A DNA stretch of 64,000 nt from Maridesulfovibrio sp. (GCF_963677005.1 NZ_OY781616.1:248001-312000); one strand, 5' to 3'. Numbered from the stretch's first letter, positions 26,601 through 36,442 are shown. Numbers and translations are program-made. The notes: generated by a model not told the origin, from the letters alone.

Positions 26601-27746
26601 CTATTTAACATGACCTTTTCTGGGCGGTTCACCGAAAAGAACACCTGACGGATACTGTCTGGCCTCGTTGCTGAGTTCCCGCAGATTTTCTACCAGACGC
26701 CGCACGTTATCCAGTATGGAATCTATGTTGCCCTGCTGACCGGCCACGGTCATATTCACCCGCGAAAGAGTGCTTTCAAAGCGCACAGCAGCAGCCTTTA
26801 TCCTGTCCGAAGCATCGCTGATATTGTTGAGCGTTTTGGAAAGATCGGTAAGAGTCTGCTTGGTCTGGTTGCTGTTGATATATGTTTCCATCCCCCCGAC
26901 AACATTTTTGGCGCTTGCCGAGGCAATGCGGATGTCATGCAGTGCCATAACAATATCTCCGGAAGAACTATCCATAACCTTGCGCAGGTTGGCGGCGGAT
27001 GCGGCCACGTCCGGCATGAGAGTGTCAATCTCCGGCGCTGCGAGCAACTGGTTGATCCTGGTCATGAATTTTTCGGTCTGTGCAAGGGTTCCGGTCAGTT
27101 TCTTGCTTATGGCCCCTGCATCGGAACTCTCAAGGAATTTGGAGAGGCTCTGGGCTACTGAGCGGACATCTTCCACCGCTTCGGAAATCTTGGCCTGGTT
27201 GATGTCTTCAAGAGTTTCGCTGATAGACGCAACTGCTCCTTCAACCCTGCTGAGCATGGACGGGGCGGAGGGGACATATATATTTTCCGGTTTCCAGGTT
27301 ATTTTCAGCGGGTGATTTTTGGTCGGGTCCACATAGTCTATTTCCAGAAAAAGCTGTCCGGTCAGCCCTAGAGATACTGTTCGAGCACGCAGCCCCAGTT
27401 TTATCTCTTTGTTGAGATACTTCATGATGTCATTTACTTCTTTGCTCTTGAACATTTCATGGGTTATTTCACCCTGAACGTACACGTAGCGCATGTCCGT
27501 CTGGTCCATCTTTGTATAATGGTCGGTGACAAATCCTATTTCGCTTACCGAGCCGATCTTGACTCCTCGGAATTTTATGGGGGAGCCTATTTCCAGTCCG
27601 TTTACGGATTCGTTGAGGTATGTTTCCATTTTTACCGAGTGCTGGAATATCTTCCCTGCACCCAGAATCGCCAGAACCACGACCAACAGCATGGTACCGA
27701 TGATTATGAAGAGTCCCACTCTGAACGGGTTGGTTTTGCGACTCAT
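26601..27746 (-). CDS. MCE/MlaD-family phospholipid-binding protein
   Basis: Periplasmic substrate-binding subunit of an MCE-type lipid ABC transporter, anchored by one N-terminal helix (residues ~11-31, VGLFIIIGTMLLVVVLAILGAG). The MCE domain follows at ~38-150 (YLNESVNGLEIGSPIKFRGVKIGSVSEIGFV). The remaining ~230 residues form a long helical region with many Ser/Ala (e.g. ISETLEDINQAKISEAVEDVR), which could form a periplasm-spanning tube as in PqiB/YebT-type proteins. 381 residues. Its start overlaps the ATPase gene by four bases (ATGA). Confidence 0.9.
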   Translation of the reverse strand: MSRKTNPFRVGLFIIIGTMLLVVVLAILGAGKIFQHSVKMETYLNESVNGLEIGSPIKFRGVKIGSVSEIGFVTDHYTKMDQTDMRYVYVQGEITHEMFKSKEVNDIMKYLNKEIKLGLRARTVSLGLTGQLFLEIDYVDPTKNHPLKITWKPENIYVPSAPSMLSRVEGAVASISETLEDINQAKISEAVEDVRSVAQSLSKFLESSDAGAISKKLTGTLAQTEKFMTRINQLLAAPEIDTLMPDVAASAANLRKVMDSSSGDIVMALHDIRIASASAKNVVGGMETYINSNQTKQTLTDLSKTLNNISDASDRIKAAAVRFESTLSRVNMTVAGQQGNIDSILDNVRRLVENLRELSNEARQYPSGVLFGEPPRKGHVK

Positions 27747-28540
27747 ATTTTCTCCGTCGTTAATGAGGATTTTTCGTCTCTGGTTTTAATATCGCGCAGG
27801 AAGAAGCTGCGGACGATAGGGTGGTCCGATTCATCGCGGAGTTTTCTCGGGTCTCCTTCTGCGATGATTCCTTTAGTGCTTTTGTCGAGCATTATTACCC
27901 TGTCCGCAATGGAAAAGATGGATTGCAGTTCGTGGGTGACGATTACAAAGGTCACGCCCAGCGATCGGGAAAGGTTGCGGATAAGCTCGTCCAGTTCCGC
28001 GGAGGTAATGGGGTCAAGGCCGGCGGAAGGTTCATCAAGAAATAGAATTTTCGGATCAAGGGCCATGGCTCTTGCTATGGCTCCGCGCTTGAGCATTCCG
28101 CCTGATAGCTCGGAAGGCATTTTGTCTGCGGACGCTTCCAGTCCCACAAGGGAAAGCTTCATGCGGGCAGTGTAGTCCATGGCCTCGCGAGGCATGGAAG
28201 TGAATTCTTCAAGCGGCAGGCGGACATTTTCCAGGAGGGTCATGGAGCCGAAGAGGGCGCCCATCTGATACATGACTCCGATACGCCGCAGAATATCCAG
28301 TCTTTTGTTGCCCCAGGCTGATCCTATGTCATCACCTTCAATAAGGATGGTTCCGTTCGCCGGAGGGTAGAGTCCGATCATATGCTTGAGAACAGTGCTC
28401 TTGCCGCAGCCCGACCCTCCGAGAATTATAAAGATCTCTCCTTCCTGCACGCCGAATGAAATATTGTCTATGACAACACTTTCCCCGTAAGCGCAGGTCA
28501 GGTTACTGACGGTTATTATATTTTCAGTCTTTCCGGTCAT
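27743..28540 (-). CDS. MlaF-type ABC transporter ATPase
   Basis: ATPase of the lipid transporter, cytoplasmic face of the inner membrane. In the 265-residue product from ATG 28540, Walker A is at 41-49 (GGSGCGKST), the signature LSGGMLKR and Walker B LFLDEPSAGLDP are intact, with the switch histidine in VTHEL. The ATG follows the mlaE-like stop by one base, and the 3' end overlaps the MCE gene. An upstream extension to 28594 would overlap the permease gene and is not needed. Confidence 0.93.
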   Translation of the reverse strand: MTGKTENIITVSNLTCAYGESVVIDNISFGVQEGEIFIILGGSGCGKSTVLKHMIGLYPPANGTILIEGDDIGSAWGNKRLDILRRIGVMYQMGALFGSMTLLENVRLPLEEFTSMPREAMDYTARMKLSLVGLEASADKMPSELSGGMLKRGAIARAMALDPKILFLDEPSAGLDPITSAELDELIRNLSRSLGVTFVIVTHELQSIFSIADRVIMLDKSTKGIIAEGDPRKLRDESDHPIVRSFFLRDIKTRDEKSSLTTEKI

Positions 28541-28541
28541 G

Positions 28542-29645
28542 TCAGATACCTGCAAGAAAGAAAATGACGGCAAAGATTCCGTCAAATACAGCAATCAGAA
28601 TAATTCCGCTGACAACTGCGCTGGTGGTTGAGTCTCCGACAGCACTTGCTCCGGACTTGGTCACTATGCCGCGCTGGCAGCCTATACCTGCGACCAGAAA
28701 GCTGAATACGAGCGCCTTGAGCATTCCGCCGCTGAAGTCGGTCCACTGTACATTCTGGAAGACCCGGCTGCAGTAGGTGGCCAGTGGGTATCCCATGGAA
28801 AGCATTACCAGAGCACCGCCTACAAGCGACATGAAATTGAAGAAAAGCGTAAGAAGCGGGGTAACGAAAATTGTGGCCAGCACTCGCGGCAGCACGAGGA
28901 AATTTACCGGATTAAGGCCCATGGTATTCAGCGCGTCCAATTCTTCGTTGACTTTCATGGTGCCTATTTCCGCGGCAAAGGCTGATCCGGTGCGCCCGGC
29001 GAGCAGTATGGCGGTGACCATGGGGCCGAGTTCCCGGAACATGACCAGCCCAAGCATATTTGGAACGAAAATTTCGGCCCCGAAGCGCATCAGGGAAACA
29101 GCGGACTGAAAGGACATGATCAGCCCCATAAGGAATCCGATCAGCAGTATGATGGGCAGTCCGTCAGCCCCGACTTTTTCACAGGTAAGCCAGAAGTCCG
29201 GCCAGCGAAGCCGGTTGCGGCGGGAAGCGGTGTTTAAGGCCGCCAGAATGCAGTTGCCTGTGAATTCGATCTGGGCCCGCATGTCCGCGGCAACGGTCTG
29301 CCCGGAAAGACCTATTGTTGTGATCCAGCCTTTTATGCCCCGGTGGATTTTTCCTTGATCCTGAGGCGGAGCTGCCTTATCCACATCGAAAAGATTCAGG
29401 AATTCTGCGAATTCAGGGCTGAGCCCTTTTATCGTTATCCCGGTCCCGGCATTCCTTCCGAGCACCTGCATCATCATGAAAAGTGATGCTCCTCCGCCGT
29501 CCAGATAATCAAGCTCGGAGCAATCAACTTCAATTGCTCCGGAGCTTACAGCCTTGCGGGCTGTGTCCCAGATTTCGCCTGCTCCATCTGCGTCCAGACG
29601 TCCGGATAATTTCAGGGTTTTTCCCGTTGTTGTGATTTTTATCAA
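28542..29645 (-). CDS. MlaE-type permease with N-terminal STAS domain
   Basis: 367-residue inner-membrane permease of the MCE lipid transport system. Residues ~1-100 form a STAS domain (LKLSGRLDADGAGEIWD, VDCSELDYLDGGGASLF), equivalent to the separate MlaB protein of E. coli but fused. Residues ~115-365 are the MlaE permease (GLIMSFQSAVSLMRFGAEIFVPNMLGLVMFREL; GRTGSAFAAEIGTMKVNEELDAL; CQRGIVTKSGASAVGDSTTSAVV). It is the first gene of a four-gene operon; no mlaC-like gene is present. Confidence 0.93.
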   Translation of the reverse strand: MIKITTTGKTLKLSGRLDADGAGEIWDTARKAVSSGAIEVDCSELDYLDGGGASLFMMMQVLGRNAGTGITIKGLSPEFAEFLNLFDVDKAAPPQDQGKIHRGIKGWITTIGLSGQTVAADMRAQIEFTGNCILAALNTASRRNRLRWPDFWLTCEKVGADGLPIILLIGFLMGLIMSFQSAVSLMRFGAEIFVPNMLGLVMFRELGPMVTAILLAGRTGSAFAAEIGTMKVNEELDALNTMGLNPVNFLVLPRVLATIFVTPLLTLFFNFMSLVGGALVMLSMGYPLATYCSRVFQNVQWTDFSGGMLKALVFSFLVAGIGCQRGIVTKSGASAVGDSTTSAVVSGIILIAVFDGIFAVIFFLAGI

Positions 29646-29902
29646 TCCCGGTTCCGTTATTTTTGCATTTGTATCATTGCTGAGTTTCTTCGTGATTTAA
29701 CAGGAGAGGACTGTAAAGGAAAGGGGAACTTTAGCGTCAGTCTGGCGTTAGCTATTGTTTTTATGGGGTTCAGAAGATTTTTAACACTTATTTTACTATT
29801 TTTTTGTTGCTGTTTTGTGGCAAAACTAAATATCATACAGCAAAAAAATATAAAAACATATTATTTATTACTGTGGTATGTAAATAATGCGGGAGAATAA
29901 AA

Positions 29903-31867
29903 ATGACTATCAAAGCTAAGTTGTGGTTGATTGCCTTGGTGGCAACCATAGGTTTTATCACCATATTTATCGTCGGGTTGGTCGGGGAAACGCTTATAAA
30001 GAAAGCAACGATTCTTGCAGAGCACGCATCCGGCATTGAAGTTGCCATGCTTCAGGCTCGTAGAGCGGAAAAGAATTTTCTTTTGCGCCACGATAGTTCC
30101 TATATCGATTCTGTTGAAAAATATTCAAAAGTCATGAAGAGCAGGCTTACCGCTTTGAATGATACTGCTCTTGGCGAGTATTCAAAGAAGGGGCTTGATG
30201 CAGTTTCCGCATACCTTGCAGCGTTTACAAGTGTGACCAAAGATTTCAAGGCCATGGGTATGGACAGCAATTCAGGACTTCAGGGGAAATTGCGTGAGGC
30301 CATAAGAAACGTGGAGAGCCTTGCAGTGAATGATGATCCGCGTATTGAGGCCGCAATTCTGCGGTTGCGCAGGCATGAAAAGAACTATCTTCTTTCCCGT
30401 GAAAGTTCACATCTGGAAAAATTGGAAAATGAAGTCGCCGGAGTTCGCTGTCTGATCCGTGAGTCCGGTTTTTCCAACGACCTGTCCAATAAACTTCTGG
30501 TTCAATTGGACCGTTATCATCAGCTTGTAAAAAGTTATTCCGAGCTGGCTGAAAAAATAGCTGCCAACAAACAAGGCTTTATTGATGCCGTGCGAAGCAT
30601 GGAGCCGCTGCTGGAAAAGCTGGCCAGTGATGCGGCAGTGATGCTCAAGAGCAGACGGGATATGATCTACAACATAACAATAGGAGCTGAAGTGGTAACC
30701 ATTCTGCTGCTCCTTTTTGCTGTGTCTCTCATTATCAAATCCATTGCCGAACCTTTGCGGTCACTGGAAGTCTGTGCCGAGCAGGTCAGCGAGGGAATCT
30801 ACGAGGCCTGCGAAAAAATTTCTCTTACCGGTGAGCTTGAGTCCCTGCGGGAAATCATGGCAATGATGATAGTCAAACTGAAGAAGAGCATGGACCAGGC
30901 GGACGATAAAAGTCGTGAGGCCGAGCTTCAGGCCCAAAAAGCGGAATCGGCAATGCAGGAAGCTCACCGTGAGAAAGAGCATGCAAGCGCTCTTTTGGAT
31001 ACCATGTCCGCCATTTCCGAACAGGTGGATGTGATAACGGGGGAACTGCACGATGTGGCAAATGAATTGGCGCTGGAGTCCGAGGAAATCCGCAATGGAG
31101 CAAATAATCAGAAGATAAGGACAGATGAAACAGCCGTCGCTGTCCGCCAGATGAACGTTTCAATTGTGGAAGTGGCGGAAAGAGCCTCCAAAGCATCCGA
31201 AGGAACGGTCGCAGCAAGCCGCAAGGCCGATGAAGGTTTCAGGATTGTCGGACAGGTCGGAGAAGCAACTGACAGGGTGAAGGAACAGACCCGTTCGCTC
31301 AAGCAGGCTTTGTCCGAGTACAGCAATCAGGCTGAATCCATCGGCAAGATCATGAACGTAATTTCCGACATCGCAGACCAGACCAACCTGCTGGCCTTGA
31401 ACGCCGCCATTGAAGCGGCCAGGGCAGGTGAGGCAGGGCGCGGTTTTGCCGTTGTAGCCGATGAAGTCCGCAAACTGGCCGAAAAGACCATGTCCGCCAC
31501 ACAGGAAGTCGGAACAGCCATCTCCGGCATTCAGAGCGGGACTGTTGCCAGCCTCGGCCTGATGGATGAAACCGAAAAAGCCGTTGAGCTTTGCCATGAA
31601 AAGGCAACTGTCGCCGGAGATTCCCTGAAAGAGATTGTCAGCATTATCAGTGAATCGGCTGGGCAGGTTGAGTCCATAGCCATAACTACCGAAGAACAGT
31701 CCAGCTCCTGTGAGCAGATCAGTTCTTCGACCGTAGAGATTCATTCGGTATCCAATGACACCTCTGCGAGAGTTGATCAGTCTTTCAAGGTTATCCGCAA
31801 TATTACCGGACTGGCTTCAGATCTCAAGAAGCTGACAGGCAAATTGAATACCTGTAGGAACAACTAG
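29903..31867 (+). CDS. Methyl-accepting chemotaxis protein with HBM-type periplasmic sensor
   Basis: Transmembrane chemoreceptor, 654 residues. TM1 is ~7-28 and TM2 ~257-279. The periplasmic part carries two copies of an RR-x-EKN-[FY]-LL motif at residues 53-61 and 156-164, the mark of the helical bimodular (HBM) sensor, whose characterised members bind small organic acids. A HAMP segment follows (~280-335), then the cytoplasmic coiled coil with the hairpin tip [26 protein letters not shown]. The C-terminus has no CheR/CheB-binding pentapeptide. The 257-base divergent region to the mlaE-like gene carries its promoter. Confidence 0.93.
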   Translation: MTIKAKLWLIALVATIGFITIFIVGLVGETLIKKATILAEHASGIEVAMLQARRAEKNFLLRHDSSYIDSVEKYSKVMKSRLTALNDTALGEYSKKGLDAVSAYLAAFTSVTKDFKAMGMDSNSGLQGKLREAIRNVESLAVNDDPRIEAAILRLRRHEKNYLLSRESSHLEKLENEVAGVRCLIRESGFSNDLSNKLLVQLDRYHQLVKSYSELAEKIAANKQGFIDAVRSMEPLLEKLASDAAVMLKSRRDMIYNITIGAEVVTILLLLFAVSLIIKSIAEPLRSLEVCAEQVSEGIYEACEKISLTGELESLREIMAMMIVKLKKSMDQADDKSREAELQAQKAESAMQEAHREKEHASALLDTMSAISEQVDVITGELHDVANELALESEEIRNGANNQKIRTDETAVAVRQMNVSIVEVAERASKASEGTVAASRKADEGFRIVGQVGEATDRVKEQTRSLKQALSEYSNQAESIGKIMNVISDIADQTNLLALNAAIEAARAGEAGRGFAVVADEVRKLAEKTMSATQEVGTAISGIQSGTVASLGLMDETEKAVELCHEKATVAGDSLKEIVSIISESAGQVESIAITTEEQSSSCEQISSSTVEIHSVSNDTSARVDQSFKVIRNITGLASDLKKLTGKLNTCRNN

Positions 31868-31909
31868 CTGACTGCTCTTACACGCAGAATTTGTTATACG
31901 GAAAAGGAT

Positions 31910-31931
31910 GGGCATTCCGAAAGGAATGCCC
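31910..31931 (+). terminator. Perfect 9-bp hairpin after the HBM chemoreceptor
   Basis: GGGCATTCC (31910-31918) pairs with GGAATGCCC (31923-31931) over a GAAA tetraloop. No T-run follows, so it may be a stabilising or rho-assisted structure rather than a full terminator. Confidence 0.5.
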
Positions 31932-31970
31932 TCATATTGCTGACAAAGTTCCTATCTGCTGTTTCGCAAT

Positions 31971-32023
31971 AAAAAAGCATGAAACTCGCGTGTGTCTACA
32001 TACGCTTTGTTCCATGCTTTTTT
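31971..32023. terminator. Bidirectional terminator between two chemoreceptor genes
   Basis: AAAAAAGCATG (31971-31981) pairs with CATGCTTTTTT (32013-32023), enclosing a second hairpin GCGTGTGT/ACATACGC (31988-32005). The A- and T-runs face both converging genes, the HBM receptor and the hemerythrin receptor. Confidence 0.8.
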
Positions 32024-32116
32024 TGCGCCTTGCATTCGGCACATTCTTAACCGTTTTGTATTCTCTATTTTCTCTTCAAGGCTTATCGAGTGTTTTTCAT
32101 AAGGCTGGCCTGGATT

Positions 32117-33838
32117 TTAGTGATATCCGTGCTCGTGCATGAAGTCGGTATATTTGGCGTCAACCACCATAATATGCTTAATGAGCCAGTCCTTGAGGAA
32201 TCTGATTATTTCAGTGGAAGCGGTAACTTTTCCGGCATCTACTTCGTCCTTGAAATCAGCGATTTTCTGAATGAAGTAGTGGTGCAGTTTAATATGGGGT
32301 TCCGTTTCAGGATATCCGTGCTTGTGGAAGATTTTTTCCTCGTAACCGAAGTGGTACTTGGTGTAGTCGAGCAACTCCTGTGTTACTTCCCCGATGACCT
32401 TTCCGGCACTGCGCTGACGCATTGCCGAGTAAAGTTTGTTGATCAGGTCGAGAAGGGTCATGTGGTGCTCGTCTATTGTTCTTACATGCACCGAGAGATC
32501 GTCCGTCCATTCGACGATCTTTCCGGAGCTTGTATCAATGATTCTGCCGCTGGATATGCCCTGCACAATGGAATCCAGTTCCTCGACAATACCGGCGATC
32601 TCGGTAAGAGCCTGGGCCGAGGAGTTCATGCCCTCGGATGTTTCCTGTGCCACCCTGGCCACATCGCTTATGGCCATGTTGATTTCTTCCGATGCCGCGG
32701 ACTGCTCCTCACTGGCGGTGGCAATGGATTCCACCTGTGTGTTTGTGTCATCAACTATTCCGACGATGGCTTCCATCAGTTCTCCTGATTTGGCAGCTGA
32801 TTCGGTGGAGTTGACAATATCTTCAGCGGCAGATTCCACAGCGGCGATGTTTTCGCGGGCATTGTTCTGTATTTTGGATACGGCTTCACCGACGCCCTTT
32901 GTGGCGTCCATGGTTTTTTCGGCCAGCTTGCGGACTTCATCGGCGACAACGGCAAAACCTCGTCCTGCTTCACCTGCCCTGGCAGCTTCAATCGCGGCGT
33001 TCAGAGCCAGCAGGTTGGTCTGGTCGGCAATATCGGTGATAACGGTCATTATCTGTCCGATATTGTCGGCCTGTTCGCCCAGGGTGCTCATGGTTTCCTT
33101 GAGATTGAGGATTGTTTCCTTGATCTGCTCGAAAGAAGCGATTGCTTCGGAAACTCCCTTGGCTCCGTTCAGGGCGTTTTCCTTTGAGCGGCTCGCACTG
33201 GTTGCCGCGAGAGAAGCGTTCTGGGCAACTTCCAGTACCGTGCTGTTCATTTCTTCCATGGCGGTAGCAGTTTCGGTAATGCGGTCACGCTGTATTTCCA
33301 TGCCGCTGTTAACCTGGTTTACCTGAGCGCTCAATTCTTCGATGCCGGAGAAGAGCTTGCCGGAAATTCCCTGTGCATTGGCGGAGGATTTCAGGATGGC
33401 GTCCATGGCAGTGGTTTTGTCTTCAAGCTCTTTTGATGTCTTGTCCAGTTGCTGCTGCAGATCGTTTGATCTGCTTTCGGCATCAGATTTTGCCTGCTCA
33501 GCCTGTTTGAGTTTTTCAGCCATTCCGGAAGAGAGCTTTTCCACTTCATTCGCAGCAGTCATAAACTCGCCGTTGAAGTCGGCAGGTGATATTGTAGGTT
33601 TTTTATCTGAATTCAGTTCGCGCATGAATCTGCACAGATTTTCAAGCTGAGTAAAAACACCTGTGGCAACAGTGAACAGAGCCAGGACCATTGCAGCGAT
33701 TGCTATACATAAGGAAGTGATCTGCAAAGTGGTAACCCCCGGTTGATCGGGGGGAAAAAGTGCGGCCTCCGTAACCATTGCTGCGGAAGTCAGAAAAATG
33801 AGTATGATTGAGATGATCAGTTTTGATCTTGGCGACAT
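32117..33838 (-). CDS. Chemotaxis receptor with C-terminal hemerythrin domain (DcrH-like)
   Basis: 573-residue receptor for oxygen or redox taxis, as described for DcrH of Desulfovibrio. Two N-terminal helices (~7-24 and ~38-60) enclose a loop of only ~15 residues, so there is no periplasmic sensor. The signalling domain (~150-420) contains the intact tip [26 protein letters not shown]. Residues ~440-573 form a bacteriohemerythrin with all seven diiron ligands: H458, H496, E500, H515, H519, H555, D560. Sensing is therefore predicted in the cytoplasm. Start ATG 33838 follows AAGGAG. Confidence 0.95.
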   Translation of the reverse strand: MSPRSKLIISIILIFLTSAAMVTEAALFPPDQPGVTTLQITSLCIAIAAMVLALFTVATGVFTQLENLCRFMRELNSDKKPTISPADFNGEFMTAANEVEKLSSGMAEKLKQAEQAKSDAESRSNDLQQQLDKTSKELEDKTTAMDAILKSSANAQGISGKLFSGIEELSAQVNQVNSGMEIQRDRITETATAMEEMNSTVLEVAQNASLAATSASRSKENALNGAKGVSEAIASFEQIKETILNLKETMSTLGEQADNIGQIMTVITDIADQTNLLALNAAIEAARAGEAGRGFAVVADEVRKLAEKTMDATKGVGEAVSKIQNNARENIAAVESAAEDIVNSTESAAKSGELMEAIVGIVDDTNTQVESIATASEEQSAASEEINMAISDVARVAQETSEGMNSSAQALTEIAGIVEELDSIVQGISSGRIIDTSSGKIVEWTDDLSVHVRTIDEHHMTLLDLINKLYSAMRQRSAGKVIGEVTQELLDYTKYHFGYEEKIFHKHGYPETEPHIKLHHYFIQKIADFKDEVDAGKVTASTEIIRFLKDWLIKHIMVVDAKYTDFMHEHGYH

Positions 33839-33883
33839 AAGGGGCTCCTTGATGATAATCTTCTATGTCTGACAGTTATGTTA

Positions 33884-33912
33884 AAGATATTAAAAAAAGG
33901 GTGCTACTGCAA
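33884..33912 (-). promoter_or_regulatory. Candidate promoter of the hemerythrin receptor
   Basis: On the minus strand, TTGCAG (33912-33907) is followed after 17 bases by TATCTT (33889-33884), a fair sigma-70-type match, about 45 bases before the ATG. No other convincing promoter lies in this 162-base gap. Confidence 0.4.
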
Positions 33913-34000
33913 GCAGACTGTGTTTATAAAAACATGGTGATGCCTTTTTTATGAGAAATCTATGATTCCTTCCAAGGAAATGCATTGCCTGAGGTTTAAT

Positions 34001-34927
34001 TCATTTCGGTTGCGGAAGAGTTTCCGCAGCTTTTTTTATGATGGAACGCAGCCATTTGTGGGCCGGTTCATCGTTATTTAATGAATGCCAGTGCTGGAAG
34101 ATATTGAATCCGGTATTTTCCAGCGGCAGGCGCACAATTCTGATATTACCGCTGTCCGCATGCATCAGGGCCAGCCGTTCTGCCAGACTGCCTACAAGGT
34201 CACTGTTCTCAACAAGAGCCGGAATAACTGTTTCCTGCTGGACAACCACTTTAATCTGCCGTTGCACCCCCTTGCGGTATAAGAAATCCTCAAGAAATCC
34301 CAATCCTGACTCCGAAAGAGATAACGCTACGAAATTACAGGAGGCAAGCTCTGCTTCCGTCATGTATTCCCCTTTTACCGGATGATCCTTGCGCACTATG
34401 CAGACCTCACTGTCTTCAAAGAGCTTTTCGCGCATAATCCCGGAACCGTAGTCCCGCTGGCAGCCAAGAAACAGGTCAAGTTTTCCCTCTTTCAGCTGTT
34501 CTGCGCGTTGTTCGTCCGTGGTCTGGATTATGCGGATTGATATGTCAGGAGCTTCCTTGGAGATGATAGTGAGGATTGATGGAAGCAGGAGTCTGCACAG
34601 ATAGTCGCTTAGTCCCATGCAGAAGGTGCGCTGTGACGTTGCCGGATTGAAGTATCCCCGGTCGTCCAGTGACTGCATGATGTCTGCAAGGGACGATGAA
34701 ATCCGCTTATGCAGGGTTGTACACAGCGGAGTAGGGTCCATTCTGTTGCCCCTGCGTATGAACAGGCGGTCTCCAAAGTGATCGCGGAGTTTGGCCAGGG
34801 CGTGACTCACCGCCGACTGGGTCATGAAAAGTCTTTTTCCGGCCTGGGTAAGACTACGTTCCGTGTATATCCGGTCGAGTATCACCAGAAGGTTGAGGTC
34901 CAGGCTGGACAGATTAGTTTTGCTCAT
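34001..34927 (-). CDS. LysR-family transcriptional regulator (NodD/LeuO-like branch)
   Basis: 308-residue regulator. Winged helix-turn-helix at residues ~8-68 (LDLNLLVILDRIYTERSLTQAGKRLFMTQSAVSHALAKLR, DRLFIRRGNRMDPTP), then the effector-binding domain from ~95 (RTFCMGLSDYLCRLLLPSIL). The N-terminal style places it near NodD, LeuO and PcpR rather than CysB. It is divergent from the half-size EamA gene at 35067 with 139 bases between, the usual LysR-target layout, so that gene is its most likely target. Confidence 0.9.
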   Translation of the reverse strand: MSKTNLSSLDLNLLVILDRIYTERSLTQAGKRLFMTQSAVSHALAKLRDHFGDRLFIRRGNRMDPTPLCTTLHKRISSSLADIMQSLDDRGYFNPATSQRTFCMGLSDYLCRLLLPSILTIISKEAPDISIRIIQTTDEQRAEQLKEGKLDLFLGCQRDYGSGIMREKLFEDSEVCIVRKDHPVKGEYMTEAELASCNFVALSLSESGLGFLEDFLYRKGVQRQIKVVVQQETVIPALVENSDLVGSLAERLALMHADSGNIRIVRLPLENTGFNIFQHWHSLNNDEPAHKWLRSIIKKAAETLPQPK

Positions 34928-34959
34928 ACAGATGATGAATACCTTTCAGTGGTCATAAT

Positions 34960-35035
34960 ATACCGACGGGAGTATCCGTAAACACAACCCAGCTATTACG
35001 GCTTATTACGTAGTTTTTGGCAACAGTTCTGTTGC
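34960..35035. promoter_or_regulatory. Candidate LysR operators in divergent intergenic region
   Basis: Two inverted repeats lie between the LysR and EamA genes: ATAC-N8-GTAT at 34960-34975, resembling LysR-type dyads, and GCAACA-N4-TGTTGC at 35020-35035, a perfect 6-bp dyad about 30 bases before the EamA start. Which one is bound, if any, cannot be told from sequence. Confidence 0.35.
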
Positions 35036-35066
35036 GTTTTCCAGAAGATGATAAAAGGAAATTGAA

Positions 35067-35504
35067 ATGTCTGCATTATACGGTTCCCTGGCGATAGCTG
35101 TCGCCTCAACAGTTGTATATCATATCGCCCAGAAAAGTCTCGCCTCCGGCGGGTCCGTCTTCGGTTCGCTGGCTGCGGCCTACGGCATAGCCATGCTTTT
35201 CAGCCTTGCCGGATTGTATTTCCAGACCGGTCGCATAGAAGTAGGGGAGGTGTTCAGCCTGAGAAACTGGCCGGTGGCTGTTTTGGGGCTGGCTGTGTTC
35301 GGCATAGAAGTGGGTGTCCTTCTGACATATAAGTCCGGGGCCAATGTAAATTCCCTGCCCATGATCGTGAACGGAGTGGTCATGGCCTGTCTTGTCCCGC
35401 TTGGAGCGTTGATTTACAGCGAGGCCGTCACGGTTTCCTCCATGCTGGGGCTTTTGCTGATCGGTTCCGGAATCTGGCTTATTCTTTCCTCCGGGCATGC
35501 CTGA
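35067..35504 (+). CDS. Half-size EamA/EmrE-like membrane transporter
   Basis: 145-residue protein with four to five hydrophobic segments, the size of a single EamA repeat or an SMR-like protein: LAIAVASTVVYHIAQKSLASGG, AAYGIAMLFSLAGLYF, VAVLGLAVFGIEVGVLLTYKSG, VNGVVMACLVPLGALIYSEAV, MLGLLLIGSGIWLIL. Such proteins work as dimers. The conserved E in YSEAVT is at the usual place for the family end motif. The ATG follows AAAGGA. It is probably controlled by the divergent LysR gene; the substrate is unknown. Confidence 0.82.
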   Translation: MSALYGSLAIAVASTVVYHIAQKSLASGGSVFGSLAAAYGIAMLFSLAGLYFQTGRIEVGEVFSLRNWPVAVLGLAVFGIEVGVLLTYKSGANVNSLPMIVNGVVMACLVPLGALIYSEAVTVSSMLGLLLIGSGIWLILSSGHA

Positions 35505-35530
35505 TTCATGCCTCCGGTGCCCTTGTCTGG

Positions 35531-36442
35531 TCAGCAGCCTGCCAGATAGCAGGCCAGAGCGATGGAATGAAATTTGGAACTGTCCGAATCACCGCGGGAT
35601 GAAACCACTATGGGAACATCACTGCCGACGACCACGCTGGCCATTGTTTTTCCGGCTATTGTGGTCAGAGCCTTGTAGAGAATATTTCCGCTCTCAATGT
35701 CCGGGGTAAGCAGTATGTCGGCCGCTCCTGCAACCGGGCTGTCCACCCCTTTGCAGGCCGCCGCCGTGCTGGATATTGCAATATCCAGAGCAAGCGGACC
35801 GGCCACCCTGGCATCGCCGAATGCTCCTTCTGCGCCCATTTTGGCAAGTATGTCTGCATCAAGTGTGGCAGGCATGGCCGGATAATTCACCTTTTCCGTT
35901 GCAGCCAGTATTGCCGCCCTTGGTTTTTCTATGCCCAGCTTACGGGCCACGTCTAGCGCATTGCGCAGTATGTCCGCCTTGCGCTGCAGGTTTGGTTTGA
36001 TATTTACCCCGGCATCGGTCATCAGTACCAGTTTCCCTGCGGACGGAGCTTCGAAGACCGTTACCAGACTGATTATTCCTCTGATGGGTACTCCGGTCTG
36101 TTTGTTCAGGATCGCTTTTAGAACCACGCTGGTGCTGATCAATCCTTTCATGATCAGGTCGGCCCGGCCTTCCCTGAAAAATCTTACGGCCATTGAAACA
36201 GCGGTCTGGTCATCGTTTTCTTCGTGAAATTCATAGCCGTCAATGTTCAGGTCGTGCTCTGCCGCAACTTTAATGGCTTTTTCCCTGTTGCCGATAAAGA
36301 TAGGTTCCGCAATGCCTTCGGCACACGCCGTCAGCGCGGAGCGAATAACGAATTCCTCTGCACAGGGGGCAATGGCTACTCTGGGCTTCTTTGTGTCCCT
36401 GCGAACATGTTCGATTATTCCGGCCAGCGAGGTAATGGTCAT
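35531..36442 (-). CDS. Phosphate acyltransferase, phosphate butyryltransferase type
   Basis: 303-residue enzyme of the PTA/PTB family, which interconverts an acyl-CoA and an acyl phosphate. Family features: RVAIAPCAEEFVIRSAL, ADLIMKGLISTSVVLKAIL, VFEAPSAGKLVLMTDAGVNIKP, ATEKVNYPAMPATLDADIL and the C-terminal ADILLTPDIESGNILYKAL. The ATG at 36442 is preceded by AAGGTG seven bases away; the GTG at 36523 is a weaker candidate. No butyrate or acetate kinase is adjacent. Whether the substrate is acetyl-, butyryl- or branched-acyl-CoA is open; the neighbouring ilvN hints at branched-chain metabolism, which is inference. Confidence 0.85.
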   Translation of the reverse strand: MTITSLAGIIEHVRRDTKKPRVAIAPCAEEFVIRSALTACAEGIAEPIFIGNREKAIKVAAEHDLNIDGYEFHEENDDQTAVSMAVRFFREGRADLIMKGLISTSVVLKAILNKQTGVPIRGIISLVTVFEAPSAGKLVLMTDAGVNIKPNLQRKADILRNALDVARKLGIEKPRAAILAATEKVNYPAMPATLDADILAKMGAEGAFGDARVAGPLALDIAISSTAAACKGVDSPVAGAADILLTPDIESGNILYKALTTIAGKTMASVVVGSDVPIVVSSRGDSDSSKFHSIALACYLAGC

